Positions 1-8,439 of a DNA stretch of 64,000 bases are shown one piece after another. The position numbers and the translations under genes were made by a program. Below the pieces are notes generated by a model. That model saw nothing but the letters and a program-made list of their open reading frames with translations, was not told the origin of the DNA and ran no database searches. The stretch's first letter is position 1. Each line of letters opens with the position of its first letter. The stretch comes from DATACQ01 sp036555515 (GTDB lineage: Bacteria > Desulfobacterota > Binatia > UBA9968): positions 1 to 64,000 of the forward strand of contig DATBLC010000367.1 in NCBI GenBank assembly GCA_036555515.1. Reading direction: 5' to 3'.

Positions 1-579
1 GAGGGAATGGAGGGTGTGCGTAAGCTGGAATATGGGATCAAAGAATTGGGCTTTGTCGGCGCCCATCTCTATCCTCACTGGTTCGAGCTGCCGCCGCACC
101 ACCGCAAGTACTACCCGTTCTACGCCAAATGCGTCGAGTTAGGCGTCCCCATTCAAATGCAAGTGGGACATTGCCTGGTTTATAGCAAGGACCGGCCACT
201 CAAAAGCGTCGGCCGCCCGATCTACCTCGACACCATCGCGTGTGACTTTCCCGAGCTCAAGCTCGTCGGCATCCACACGGGCTGGCCCTGGGTCGAGGAG
301 ATGATCTCGGTATCCTGGAAGCACCAAAACGTCTACATCGGCTCGGACGCCTATGCGCCCAAGTACTGGAAGCCCGAGTTCATCAACTTCATCAATAGCT
401 GGGGTCAAGACAAGGTCCTGTTCGGCACCGACTTCCCGATCATCGATTTCGAGCGGGCCACGCGGGAAGTCGGCGAACTCGGCTTCAAGGAAGCGTGCAA
501 AGAAAAACTGCTGTGGAAAAACGCCGCCCGGCTATACGGTCTGGGACCCAAAGACGGCTTCGCCCTCGGCGCCCGATAA
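1..579 (+). CDS. Amidohydrolase family protein (ACMSD-like), 5' partial
   Basis: C-terminal part of a metal-dependent hydrolase/decarboxylase of the amidohydrolase-2 (ACMSD-like TIM barrel) family. The frame is open to the first base, so the gene starts before the window; the ATG at 7 is probably internal. Visible signatures are a VGIHTGWPW stretch (barrel strand with a metal-ligand-type His) and YIGSDAYAP, then VLFGTDFPI near the end, where the family keeps its catalytic Asp. The N-terminal metal-binding motif is outside the window. It lies 39 bp before a periplasmic binding protein and probably shares its transcript. The substrate is unknown; the family acts on small carboxylates, often aromatic ring-cleavage products, which would fit the LigAB pair downstream. 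Confidence 0.85.
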   Translation, partial: EGMEGVRKLEYGIKELGFVGAHLYPHWFELPPHHRKYYPFYAKCVELGVPIQMQVGHCLVYSKDRPLKSVGRPIYLDTIACDFPELKLVGIHTGWPWVEEMISVSWKHQNVYIGSDAYAPKYWKPEFINFINSWGQDKVLFGTDFPIIDFERATREVGELGFKEACKEKLLWKNAARLYGLGPKDGFALGAR

Positions 580-618
580 TTTATCCCGGCTTGATGATTC
601 TTTCGTAAGGGACTCTCT

Positions 619-1620
619 ATGAAGTTCAAGACAAACGAAAAAAAAACCTGTGGCCCGACTTTGATCTTGGTCTTTTCTTTCGCTGTATGCTTGGGAATCA
701 GCCGGGTCTCGTGCGCGTTGGATGAAGCTAAGATTCATGTGGCCGGAACGCCGAACATCACGAGCTTCGTCTATCATGTCGGAAAAGACAAAGGCTTCTA
801 CAGAGAAGAGGGTATCGAGCTACAACCGATCATGGCCGGAATGCTCCAGGGAATTCAGGGGCTGATCGGTGGAAGCTTCGACTACAGCCAGATGCTCGGG
901 CAAGGCGGCGGTGCCATCTTGAGAGGCGCCCCGCTCAAGATCATCATGGCCTTTGACACCCGCCCCTCGTGGTTTCTGCTCGGCGGCAAAAACATGAAGA
1001 GCCTTCAGGATCTAAAAGGCAAGCAGTTGGCCGTTTCCAGTTTTGGCGCCGCTCTGGATCAGATGACGCGCGAGCTACTTCCGAGATTTGGCATGGAACC
1101 CATGCGCGACGTCGTGCTGCGGGCCATCGAGCCGCCGCCCAACCGGTTGGCTGCTTTACTGAGCGGGGCAGTGGACGCGGCGGTCCTGACTCACCCCGAA
1201 ACGATCATCGCGCGCAAACAAGGCTTCAGCGAATTGATTTTCTACGGCGACCACATCGAGTTCGTCTCGGCAGGAGTGGTAGCGACCGAGCGAAACATCT
1301 CTCAGAAGCCCGATTTCGTCCGCCGTTTCATTCGTGGTGCCTTAAAGACGTTTTACTGGATCAAGGCCAATGAAAAGGAAGTTGTCGCCCGGCTGGCCAA
1401 AGCCACGAAGTCTTCCGAGAGTGACGGCCTCGAACTCTACAGAACCGGAATCAAGCTTTTTTCCCGGGATGGTACCATACCTCGAAACCTCCAGGAGCGA
1501 ATGATCTCCATGCAGCGAAAGGTCCTTCAGGTAGAAAAAGAGATCACGCCGGAGACCGTCTACGACTTCAGTTTTGTCCGCGCTGCAAACAAAGAGTTAG
1601 GAAAAGGAGACTCACTATGA
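619..1620 (+). CDS. ABC transporter substrate-binding protein (NMT1/THI5-like)
   Basis: Periplasmic solute-binding protein of the NMT1/THI5-SsuA type, 333 residues. Residues 1-33 form a signal peptide (Lys-rich start, hydrophobic LILVFSFAVCLGI, cleavage near SCA). The fold signature follows: HVGKDKGFYREEGIEL, then GGSFDYSQMLGQGG and DLKGKQLAVSSFG, which is the usual 'lure, deplete, bind' pattern of this family. The start is supported by AAGGGA 7 nt upstream. The stop overlaps the next start (ATGA), so the two binding-protein genes are translationally coupled. No ATPase or permease gene is adjacent. The ligand cannot be read from sequence; sulfonates, nitriles, pyrimidines and aromatic acids are all known ligands in this family. 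Confidence 0.88.
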   Translation: MKFKTNEKKTCGPTLILVFSFAVCLGISRVSCALDEAKIHVAGTPNITSFVYHVGKDKGFYREEGIELQPIMAGMLQGIQGLIGGSFDYSQMLGQGGGAILRGAPLKIIMAFDTRPSWFLLGGKNMKSLQDLKGKQLAVSSFGAALDQMTRELLPRFGMEPMRDVVLRAIEPPPNRLAALLSGAVDAAVLTHPETIIARKQGFSELIFYGDHIEFVSAGVVATERNISQKPDFVRRFIRGALKTFYWIKANEKEVVARLAKATKSSESDGLELYRTGIKLFSRDGTIPRNLQERMISMQRKVLQVEKEITPETVYDFSFVRAANKELGKGDSL

Positions 1621-2666
1621 GCACTTCGGACCAGCCACTTCTGATCGCCAATGTCAATTACCATGTCGGCCACTGGGTCGCCATTTACGTCGCCGAAGAA
1701 CAGGGTTTCTTCAAAGAGGAAGGTCTTACGCGTTACGAGTACGAGCGCAGCGGGCTCCTGCCGGGACCATGGGAGCGCGAAGGGCTTGGCCTGGCAATAA
1801 AGGAGCATGGCGTCGACATCGCCACAGCGGTGGATACGGAATCGGCCATCGCTCAGAGGCTTCAGGGCGCTGACGTCTACATCGTCGGTGGCTGGCGCTA
1901 CACGCCGTTTCTCAAATGGTACGGCTCCAAACATGTCACCGATATCAGTAAACTCCGCGGCGGCAAGATCGGCGTCCGCGAGAGTTCAGCCGACGGCGGC
2001 GGCCTCGTCGAATTCTTCATCGAGGAGGCGCTGAAAGCGGCCGGCGTCAACCCGGAGACCGAGGTGGAACAGGTCCATGACCCCGTATTCGGCTACCGCA
2101 ACAACCCGGCCCACATCGAAATGCTGCGCTCGGGAAAAGTCAATGCGATCACGTCTTCACCGCCCTTCTCCGATCAACTCGAAAAAGAAGGTTATCCAGT
2201 CATCCTCGACCCCAATAAAGTTTTCCCCCGCCGTCCGGGCAAGGTCACCGTCGCGCCCCGAAGAACCATCGAACAGCGGGGAGAAGAGCTGAAGGCTTAC
2301 TTCCGCGCCATCATTCGTACCTTCTGGTTCATGCGCGATGTAAAGAACTTCGAATATCTCCACGCCCTTGAAACGCGGCTGAGAAAGCTCACGCATAACG
2401 AGGACGAGCAGCGCCTGTTCATTGCCTCAGCGCCCGATCGGGTTGACAGTTGGGCGCTGCCAATGGATGGCGGCATAGAGCGTCAGGCGCTCGAAAGAAT
2501 CATTCAAGAGATGGTCAAAAGAGGCAGGCTGGCACGCCCGCTTGCCGTCGAGGAAGTATTCAGAGACGATGCGGTGCGGGATGCTTACCGGGAGATCAGC
2601 AACCGGACAAAGCTCAAGCCTGCCTTCGATGCAGCCATGGCAACCGTAGAGAAATATGGGTTCTAA
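1617..2666 (+). CDS. NMT1/THI5-like binding protein without signal peptide
   Basis: Second SsuA/THI5-fold protein, 349 residues, overlapping the previous gene by 4 nt and preceded by AAAGGAGA. The fold motifs are present (NVNYHVGHWVAIYVAEEQ, FFKEEGL, LRGGKIGVRE). The N-terminus (MSTSDQPLLIANVNY) has no hydrophobic segment, so the protein should stay in the cytoplasm. The upstream paralog is exported, so the pair may combine a periplasmic receptor with a cytosolic binding or enzymatic homolog; THI5-family members are known that act as enzymes rather than receptors. The C-terminal third is long and basic. Confident on fold, uncertain on role. Confidence 0.85.
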   Translation: MSTSDQPLLIANVNYHVGHWVAIYVAEEQGFFKEEGLTRYEYERSGLLPGPWEREGLGLAIKEHGVDIATAVDTESAIAQRLQGADVYIVGGWRYTPFLKWYGSKHVTDISKLRGGKIGVRESSADGGGLVEFFIEEALKAAGVNPETEVEQVHDPVFGYRNNPAHIEMLRSGKVNAITSSPPFSDQLEKEGYPVILDPNKVFPRRPGKVTVAPRRTIEQRGEELKAYFRAIIRTFWFMRDVKNFEYLHALETRLRKLTHNEDEQRLFIASAPDRVDSWALPMDGGIERQALERIIQEMVKRGRLARPLAVEEVFRDDAVRDAYREISNRTKLKPAFDAAMATVEKYGF

Positions 2667-2718
2667 GAGACAGAAAAAAAATTAACCGCAAAGAGCGCAA
2701 AGAACACAAAATGGAGAA

Positions 2719-2862
2719 TTACTAATGAGTTCGTTATTTAGAGACTATGTCGCTAGTGTGCGACCGAGAGGCGAGTCCTTCCGATCGCGGTCAATGGTTC
2801 TCTGCCTTGCCGGCCACCACCCCGTCCTCTCCATAGGTGGAAATGCTCGCCGGCAGGGCCTG
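2719..2862 (+). repeat. 144-bp dispersed repeat, copy 1
   Basis: This 144-bp stretch recurs at 40313-40456 in the same orientation with four substitutions and no indels that I can find. It sits between a binding-protein gene and the LigA-like gene. Both copies begin TTACTAATGA and end GGCAGGGCCTG. No terminal inverted repeat was found. A short frame runs through both copies, but the four differences change its residues, so coding is unlikely. Upstream, 2683-2708 is a CGCAAAGAGCGCAAAGA-type intergenic motif. Confidence 0.9.
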
Positions 2863-3036
2863 TATGACATCCGTTCGTGGTGAGCCCAGTCGAACCATGA
2901 ACGGAGTTTTCACACAGTCTGACAAAGGAGAAATCTTCTCGATTCCCTCGTATTACGCGGGATGACGGGCCTTGCGCGGTGACTCTGTGTTCCTGGCGCG
3001 ATGAAAAGAGTTAGAATTGCAAAAAGGATCCAGCCT

Positions 3037-3294
3037 ATGAGCGTCTATCAAGTGCAAAAGCTTCTTTTCAACCTTCATAACGATTTGGAGCTTAAAGAAA
3101 AGTACAAAGAAAACCCTAACGAGATCTTAAAAAAATACGATCTGGCGGAGTCCGAGCTCAAGGCGCTTATGGAGCCTGACGTAGGAAGTCTCTACCGGAT
3201 GGGAACCCACACTTACCTTCTGTGGGCTTATGGGACACTCATGGGGGTAAAACCCGATGTCTATTTCAAACAGCTAGGCCGAGATAAAAACTGA
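3037..3294 (+). CDS. LigA-like small subunit of extradiol dioxygenase
   Basis: Small helical protein (85 residues) of the LigAB LigA-subunit family, the alpha chain of protocatechuate 4,5-dioxygenase-type enzymes. Family-like segments are YQVQKLLFNLHNDLELKEKY, LKKYDLAESELKAL and a late YLLWAYGTLMG. I chose the ATG at 3037 because AAGGA lies at the right distance before it; the ATG at 3001 has no ribosome-binding site. The large (LigB) subunit gene begins 16 bp downstream, so the two are co-transcribed and should form the heterodimer or heterotetramer typical of class III ring-cleavage enzymes. In known structures LigA covers the active site of LigB. Confidence 0.8.
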   Translation: MSVYQVQKLLFNLHNDLELKEKYKENPNEILKKYDLAESELKALMEPDVGSLYRMGTHTYLLWAYGTLMGVKPDVYFKQLGRDKN

Positions 3295-3309
3295 TCGCGG
3301 AGGTCACCA

Positions 3310-4146
3310 ATGGGAAAAATCGTCCTGGGACTGGCAGCGCCGCATAACCCCAACATCACTTCCGAACCTGAAAAGATGAGCGACCCGATCAGAGACAAAG
3401 TCCATGGCGCCTTTGACCGTCTGCAAAAGAACCTCAATGAAGCCTCGCCGGATTGCCTGCTCGTGCTCACCAGCGACCATGTGACCAACTTCTTCTACAA
3501 CAATGCCCCCATGTTCTGCCTTGCCGTCTCCGATACTTGCACCGGGCCTGCGCCGAAGGAAATCCCGCGCCTGGGAGTGCGCCGCTCTACGCTGAAGGTC
3601 GATACGACAATGGCTAACGGACTCCTGCACTACGGGATAGAAAACGGCATAGACTTTTCCTTCTCTCAGGAAATGATTCTGGACCATGCCTTCATGGTGC
3701 CACTTAGTTTTGTCACGCCGCGCATGGATTTGCCGGTCGTACCCTTCCATATCAACAGCCTCCTTTCACCCCGTCCATCAGCGCGGAGATGCTACCGGCT
3801 GGGCCAGCAGTTGGGTGAATTCATCGGCAATCATTACCACGGAAAAGTGGCGGTCCTCGCCAGTGGCAGCTTCTCCGGCGACATCGGCGGGCCAAAAATG
3901 GGTTCGGTGGACACTGCCTTCGACCAACAATTTGTCGATATCGTCAAAGAGGGAAAGCCGGAGGAGATGGTCCGCAAGGCGACCCCGCAGACCATTGAGC
4001 GGGCCGGAGTAGCCAATGAGATCCTGATATGGATCACGCTCTTGGGCATGATGGGGAGTCTGAAACCTTCCTTTACCGAGTACGTCTGCGAAAAGGGTTG
4101 GTCCACGGCCGCTACTCTCGCGACCTGGCATCCGGAAAAACGCTAA
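3310..4146 (+). CDS. LigB-type class III extradiol dioxygenase subunit
   Basis: Beta-subunit homolog of protocatechuate 4,5-dioxygenase (278 residues, normal length), predicted to bind non-haem Fe(II) and cleave a catecholic ring at the meta position. Metal-ligand candidates are His12 (AAPHNPNI), His57 (TSDHVTNF) and Glu237 (ANEILIW); the conserved DHAFMVP is at 125-131. A family hallmark is changed: the usual GTGGxSH segment, with the catalytic acid/base His, reads ASGSFSGDIGG (184-194), so a Gly stands where His is expected. The enzyme may act on an unusual substrate or perform another reaction. Ribosome-binding site GGAGG; paired with the LigA gene 16 bp upstream. Confidence 0.85.
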   Translation: MGKIVLGLAAPHNPNITSEPEKMSDPIRDKVHGAFDRLQKNLNEASPDCLLVLTSDHVTNFFYNNAPMFCLAVSDTCTGPAPKEIPRLGVRRSTLKVDTTMANGLLHYGIENGIDFSFSQEMILDHAFMVPLSFVTPRMDLPVVPFHINSLLSPRPSARRCYRLGQQLGEFIGNHYHGKVAVLASGSFSGDIGGPKMGSVDTAFDQQFVDIVKEGKPEEMVRKATPQTIERAGVANEILIWITLLGMMGSLKPSFTEYVCEKGWSTAATLATWHPEKR

Positions 4147-4230
4147 AAATGTAATACCCGACGGCAGGCTTCGCACTCATCGGGCTTCACCTCCATCAAC
4201 CGAGGGGCAATTTCGCTTCGTGATCTGCTA

Positions 4231-4467
4231 AGCCCGGATTCCGCAGTTAAACTGGAGCCCGGAAACGAGGTGGAACATTGGAGTAGCGAAGGCGTTCAAC
4301 TGTGAAATTTCAGTGTCATATCGCGCTTACGCACTTCGCTGCTACAAGCTTTAGCGTTCCATACAAGCATTGCTGATCGCTGTCTGCTCAAGGGCAGAAA
4401 CCCATCCACTTTGCTACGGAAGGGTTCCGCCTCGGTTCCTGCGGAGCGCAACTGAGGAATCCCGGCT
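4231..4467 (-). repeat. MITE-like element, copy 1 (inverted relative to copy 2)
   Basis: About 237 bp. Its reverse complement aligns along its whole length with 34015-34264. The left end reads AGCCCGGATTCCGCAGTT, the right end is a degenerate inverse (AACTGAGGAATCCCGGCT). It fills most of the gap between the LigB gene and the convergent MFS gene, and its right end coincides with the MFS stop codon. It encodes no long protein. The rest of 4147-4230 holds nothing recognisable. Confidence 0.85.
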
Positions 4468-5683
4468 AAGTGCGCTGAAGGCCTGTACCGAGGACGGATT
4501 CGGGGAGCCGTATGTCTGAATCGATAGTGCTATGTATAAGCACGGCGGAGGCTAGCAGAATCAAGCCCATGGCCAACATGAAACCGTCGTAGCTACCGGT
4601 CATGTCGAATGCGATGCTCGCAAGCATGGGTCCACCGGCGGAGCCGATCTGATGCACGATAAAGCTCAAGCCGAGAATGAGTCCCGCCATTCTCGGTCCG
4701 ACAATTTCGTAAAAGAGCACGTTTTGCACGGTGATTGTGCCAAAAGTCGGGCCGATAGCCACTGCGACGGAGACGTAGAAGAATAGCTCGTTCGGCAGAT
4801 CGAAAACCAAGACCAAAGTGCCGAGACCGCGCACCAGGTAGCTGAGCGCGAGTACTCGCACCCTGCCATAGTGGTCGGAGAGCCAGCCGAAAAGCAGTGC
4901 TGATACCGCCGCCGCGCCGCCGAAGACGCCGAGGGCGATGGCACCGGTCGCCGCGCTGAAACCCTTACTCATCGCGAACGCCACGAGATGGGCGCTCTGA
5001 AAGAAGGCGACGCCACAGGAAAAACGCGCAGCGAACATAAAAAGCATCGGGCGATTGCGCAGGTAAGGAATGCAACTCCTCCAACTCGCCCGGTCATGGC
5101 GGCTCGTTCTACCGTCATCCGGGTCGCGGGCGCCGAGCCACGCGAGCGGCAACGCCACCGTAACGAGCAAGACCCCGGTCGCCAACGCAGCAACACGCCA
5201 GTCGAACGTCTTGATCAAAAAATAAAGCGCGGGGGTAAAAAGCAACGGGCTAAGCGGCGCGGCCGTCTGAATGACACTGACGGCGAGACCCCGATTTCTT
5301 GCTTCATAATGCTTCGAGACCAGGAGCGAGATGATAACGAGTCCACAGGCTCCCATCGCCAGCCCGACCATAATGCCGTAGGAGAGAGAGAGCTGCCACA
5401 AATTTTGCGACAGGCTCATGCCGAAGAAACCGGCCGCCATGAGGAGGATTCCGCCAAGAACGACCCGGCGCGCGCCGAGGTCGTCGGCCAGCTTGCCGAA
5501 CAGCACGGCACCCACGCCCCAACCAAGCATGCCAAACATGTAAGGTACGGTAACCATCGTGCGCGACCAGCCGAATCCGGCCTCGATGGGCCTGAGAAAC
5601 AGGCTGAACGAGTGCATGCCGATAGACGTCATCGTGACGACGGCGGCGCAGAGTAGCAATACAATATTGCGGGAGAATTGCAT
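4466..5683 (-). CDS. MFS transporter
   Basis: Twelve-helix major facilitator superfamily permease (405 residues) of the inner membrane. The loop 2-3 signature is GKLADDLGARR, with the second-half counterpart GWLSDHYGRVR. The pattern (SLFLRPIEAGFGWSRTMV near the start) resembles oxalate/formate or monocarboxylate-type MFS members. It is the last gene of a five-gene minus-strand run (isochorismatase, deacetylase, binding protein, cupin, MFS) with an ~90-bp gap from the cupin, which suggests export or uptake of the pathway compound. The stop codon TAG overlaps the end of a MITE-like element, so the last residues may have been set by that insertion. Ribosome-binding site weak. Confidence 0.9.
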   Translation of the reverse strand: MQFSRNIVLLLCAAVVTMTSIGMHSFSLFLRPIEAGFGWSRTMVTVPYMFGMLGWGVGAVLFGKLADDLGARRVVLGGILLMAAGFFGMSLSQNLWQLSLSYGIMVGLAMGACGLVIISLLVSKHYEARNRGLAVSVIQTAAPLSPLLFTPALYFLIKTFDWRVAALATGVLLVTVALPLAWLGARDPDDGRTSRHDRASWRSCIPYLRNRPMLFMFAARFSCGVAFFQSAHLVAFAMSKGFSAATGAIALGVFGGAAAVSALLFGWLSDHYGRVRVLALSYLVRGLGTLVLVFDLPNELFFYVSVAVAIGPTFGTITVQNVLFYEIVGPRMAGLILGLSFIVHQIGSAGGPMLASIAFDMTGSYDGFMLAMGLILLASAVLIHSTIDSDIRLPESVLGTGLQRT

Positions 5684-5773
5684 GCCGAGGGAAGAGTGAA
5701 CTTAACATTTATGCCAGATGATCGCGGAAATCGCTATAGAGCAAGCTGGAAAGTTTTAAACTGCTCCAGCTGC

Positions 5774-6199
5774 TTACTTTCCTTTGGCAGGCAGTGGACT
5801 CACGAGATCGCGCTCGGAAAGATGAGCGACGGTTTCGCCGGTCTCCGTAAAGGTTCGGGTCACCTCGGCACTCGTGTATATCCACAGGATCGTGAGGTGC
5901 GACGTCCCGACGTTCACGAATCGATGTGGCTTATCTGCGGGGACCAGTGTGGTATCGAAAGGACGCAGGCGGTGCCGCTGTCCGTCAACCTCTGCCTCGG
6001 CCTCTCCCTCGAGGATCGTCACCTGCTCGTCACAGTTATGCGAATGGAATGGAACCTTCGCGCCGGCCGGGAAGCGGGTCAGACCTGTGGTCATGTGCTT
6101 TGCGCCGATCTCCTTGGTGACCAAGGGGATCGTTCGGATGCCGTTGCCGCGCTCGACAACCGGCAGCGAATCGATTTTCAAAATATGCGTATCGGCCAT
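5774..6199 (-). CDS. Cupin-domain protein
   Basis: Single-domain cupin of 141 residues. Cupin motif 1 is clear (VPFHSHNCDEQVTILEGE, supplying two His and a Glu metal ligand), and motif 2 follows (LVPADKPHRFVN, third His). The C-terminal TFTETGETVAHLSERD resembles small catabolic cupins of unknown activity. It is cytosolic, with no signal peptide. Ribosome-binding site AAAGGAAA. It lies between a binding-protein gene and an MFS gene in the same minus-strand operon, so it may be a dioxygenase, isomerase or ligand sensor for the same compound. The metal and substrate cannot be deduced. Confidence 0.88.
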   Translation of the reverse strand: MADTHILKIDSLPVVERGNGIRTIPLVTKEIGAKHMTTGLTRFPAGAKVPFHSHNCDEQVTILEGEAEAEVDGQRHRLRPFDTTLVPADKPHRFVNVGTSHLTILWIYTSAEVTRTFTETGETVAHLSERDLVSPLPAKGK

Positions 6200-6303
6200 A
6201 GAGATTGTTTCCTTTCGCAGGCATTCGGAGGAGTGGCTGCTTATAGCCTCTGAGCAATGCGATCAACGACGGTTCTATCCTTATCCAAAAGTTAGCACCG
6301 GCG

Positions 6304-7431
6304 CTACCTGCCGAATAGCTCCTTGAGGATTTTCTCCTCTGCCGCAATCCGTGTGGCGGATTCCTCGTTATCGCTGTCCCAGTACTTAGTTTTCGGCTTA
6401 GGAATCGAATAGGCGGGCAGGTGGTCGGTAGGAACATCGACTCGCCGGCTTACGGCATTTACGCCCTTGCTCCAGACGATTTGGCCGTCCTTGGAGAGGA
6501 GCCAGTTGATAAAAACCGCAGCAGCATTCGGATGGGGGGCGCGATTCATCAACCCGAGACTGCCAAAACTCGCAGTGATATGGCCACCTATATCCTTAAA
6601 CTCCTCTAACACCGAGAACTTGAGCCCGCGCGAACGGAGCTGCTCCAGGACGCCGCTGCTCGGCGCGAGAAACATGGCATATTTCCCATTGGCTACCGAC
6701 TCGATCCCCCGTCGCTGATCCCGCTCGATCACAGCGTGCGCCCGAATTCTCCTGAAATGTTCCGCTGCTTTTTCCGGGCCGAGCGCAAGCCAGATATGCC
6801 GGTAGTAATTCGCGCCCGGACCTGGAACTATCGGATCGTGAGTGACGATTTTACCTTTCCACTTGGCATCTACCAGCTTATCAAGCTCATCCACCTCTCC
6901 TCGCTTTACTTGTCCGGGATCATAGATGATCTTTGGCGAGACCATACTTACGAATATCAGATTGACCCGGCCTTCTTTATCGCCGAAATGGTGCCGGCCG
7001 TCCCGCCAATTTTTAACGTCTGTCACCTCCGGAATAACCAGAGAGCCGCCGATCGGATCGAAAGGCTTTATAGGCTTAAGAACTCTGGCGATCGTGCTAA
7101 CGCCGCCGACAAACACATCGACGCTGTAAATACCACCGTCTCTCTCTGCTCTTATTTTTGGTCCCTGCTCGCTGCCAGCGCCCCCACTGTATTCGACGGT
7201 TAGCTCGGGAAAAGCTTTTGCGAAGCCCTGCACGATGCCGTTACGGATTTGCGCTCCGGGCGGCCCGTAAACCACGACTCGACCCTCCTTTTTAGCCCCC
7301 GCAACCAGGCTCTGCCATTTGTTCTGCCAGTCCGTGCCTGTTTGAGCTAAGGCAAAATCAGTATCGACTGCATTCACAGCACACAGAATCAATGCCAAAA
7401 TAAAAACACCAGCGTGGTTGCGTCCCAGCAT
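6304..7431 (-). CDS. Extracellular solute-binding protein (family 1, iron/thiamine-like fold)
   Basis: Periplasmic binding protein of 375 residues with a signal peptide (HAGVFILALILCAVNAVDTDFALA). After it come WQSLVAGAKKEGRVVVYGPP and GLMNRAPHPNAAAVFINWLL, the two hallmarks of the ferric/AfuA- and spermidine/putrescine-like family 1 proteins. This branch is common next to amidohydrolases in environmental genomes, and its real ligands are mostly unknown. Ribosome-binding site GAGGAGG 6 nt before the ATG. It is third in the minus-strand operon; no cognate permease or ATPase lies nearby. Similar proteins occur at 19678-20709 and 52683-53855. Confidence 0.88.
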   Translation of the reverse strand: MLGRNHAGVFILALILCAVNAVDTDFALAQTGTDWQNKWQSLVAGAKKEGRVVVYGPPGAQIRNGIVQGFAKAFPELTVEYSGGAGSEQGPKIRAERDGGIYSVDVFVGGVSTIARVLKPIKPFDPIGGSLVIPEVTDVKNWRDGRHHFGDKEGRVNLIFVSMVSPKIIYDPGQVKRGEVDELDKLVDAKWKGKIVTHDPIVPGPGANYYRHIWLALGPEKAAEHFRRIRAHAVIERDQRRGIESVANGKYAMFLAPSSGVLEQLRSRGLKFSVLEEFKDIGGHITASFGSLGLMNRAPHPNAAAVFINWLLSKDGQIVWSKGVNAVSRRVDVPTDHLPAYSIPKPKTKYWDSDNEESATRIAAEEKILKELFGR

Positions 7432-7536
7432 CAGTGCCTCCTCTTGGGCGCTTTAATTCGCGCCGCGTGTATTAGACTGATTCGCATTGTCAATATGAGC
7501 AAAGTCGCTATTTGAGGGGAAAGGAATGAATGGGCA

Positions 7537-8424
7537 TCATGGTTCGATAGAGAGCTTCCCCGGGTCCCGGTAGTAGTGGCGATAGAACCAGTCCGCGATT
7601 TCCCAGCCCGTCGCCCGCCAAACCCCTTCGTGAGAAAGTATGTATTCCAATGCCTTGTCCAGATATTTGATGCGAAAAGGAAGTCCGATCACGAATGGGT
7701 GTAGTGGGATGCCCATCACCCTGCCGCTTTTCTCTCCTTCCCTATAAAGCGTGTCGAACTGGTCGCAAAGCATCTGACAGTATTCTGCCGGAGTGTGATT
7801 GCCGCGCATGAACACGCGAATGTCATTGAGCCCCTGGTCGTAGGGCACCACGAGCATTCTCCCTTGGCGCACCCGCATAGGGACGGGCTGGTCATCACAC
7901 ACCCAGTCACAGACATATTCGAATCCTTCGCTTGCCAAAAGATCCGGCGTATTGAAACTCTCCGCCAACGCGGGTCCCAGCCATCCCCTTGGCGGTTTCC
8001 CGGTTGCCTTGGTTATCGTTTCCTTTACTTTCCTGATTATCTCAATCTCTTCGCCTTTGGGGTAACTGGTGATGCGCAGATTGTTTGTGACACCGTGGCC
8101 GAGCCACTCCCAGTCCCGTTTCTTCCCCTCTTCGATGATAAAGGGATGGCGGTCACAGACGTCGGAGTTCAGCAAAACACTGCCTCGAATGGCGTGTTTA
8201 TCAAAGACTTCCATCATGCGGAACACCCCCACCCTTGAACCGTAATCCCGCAGCGAGTAAGCGGAGATCTCCGGGACCGTAGGGTTGGGCGACTCCAGGA
8301 TAGGTTTGTCGATGTGAAAATATTCGATATTGGGACACACCCAAAGGGCGACTCTTGCGTTGTTGGGCCACTCGAGCTTCTTGCGCGTGACAATGGGATC
8401 GTAGTCGTAGCGAAGGTTGTCCAC
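7537..8424 (-). CDS. Polysaccharide deacetylase family protein (allantoinase PuuE-like)
   Basis: NodB-fold hydrolase of 295 residues. The N-terminus (RVALWVCPNIEYFHID), LLNSDVCDRHPFIIEEGKK and WEWLGHGVTNN match the family branch that includes the metal-independent allantoinase PuuE rather than sugar deacetylases. The C-terminal PLHPFVIGLPFR supplies the late His motif. GTG start with CGGAGAAAG upstream. It begins 15 bp after the isochorismatase-like gene and is clearly co-transcribed. With an amidase and its AtzG-like partner divergently transcribed nearby, opening or hydrolysis of a cyclic amide or ureide is a reasonable guess; this is inference from context. Confidence 0.85.
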   Translation of the reverse strand: MDNLRYDYDPIVTRKKLEWPNNARVALWVCPNIEYFHIDKPILESPNPTVPEISAYSLRDYGSRVGVFRMMEVFDKHAIRGSVLLNSDVCDRHPFIIEEGKKRDWEWLGHGVTNNLRITSYPKGEEIEIIRKVKETITKATGKPPRGWLGPALAESFNTPDLLASEGFEYVCDWVCDDQPVPMRVRQGRMLVVPYDQGLNDIRVFMRGNHTPAEYCQMLCDQFDTLYREGEKSGRVMGIPLHPFVIGLPFRIKYLDKALEYILSHEGVWRATGWEIADWFYRHYYRDPGKLSIEP

Positions 8425-8439
8425 GTTCTTTCTCCGAGA

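Noticed and set aside
4231..4467. Target-site duplication (TA) at the MITE-like element
   Set aside because: TA occurs on both sides of copy 1, but copies 2 and 3 show none, so chance is likely.
4988..5656. Long open frame on the + strand across the MFS gene
   Set aside because: Antisense to a clear MFS gene; charge-rich, low-complexity composition, no ribosome-binding site.
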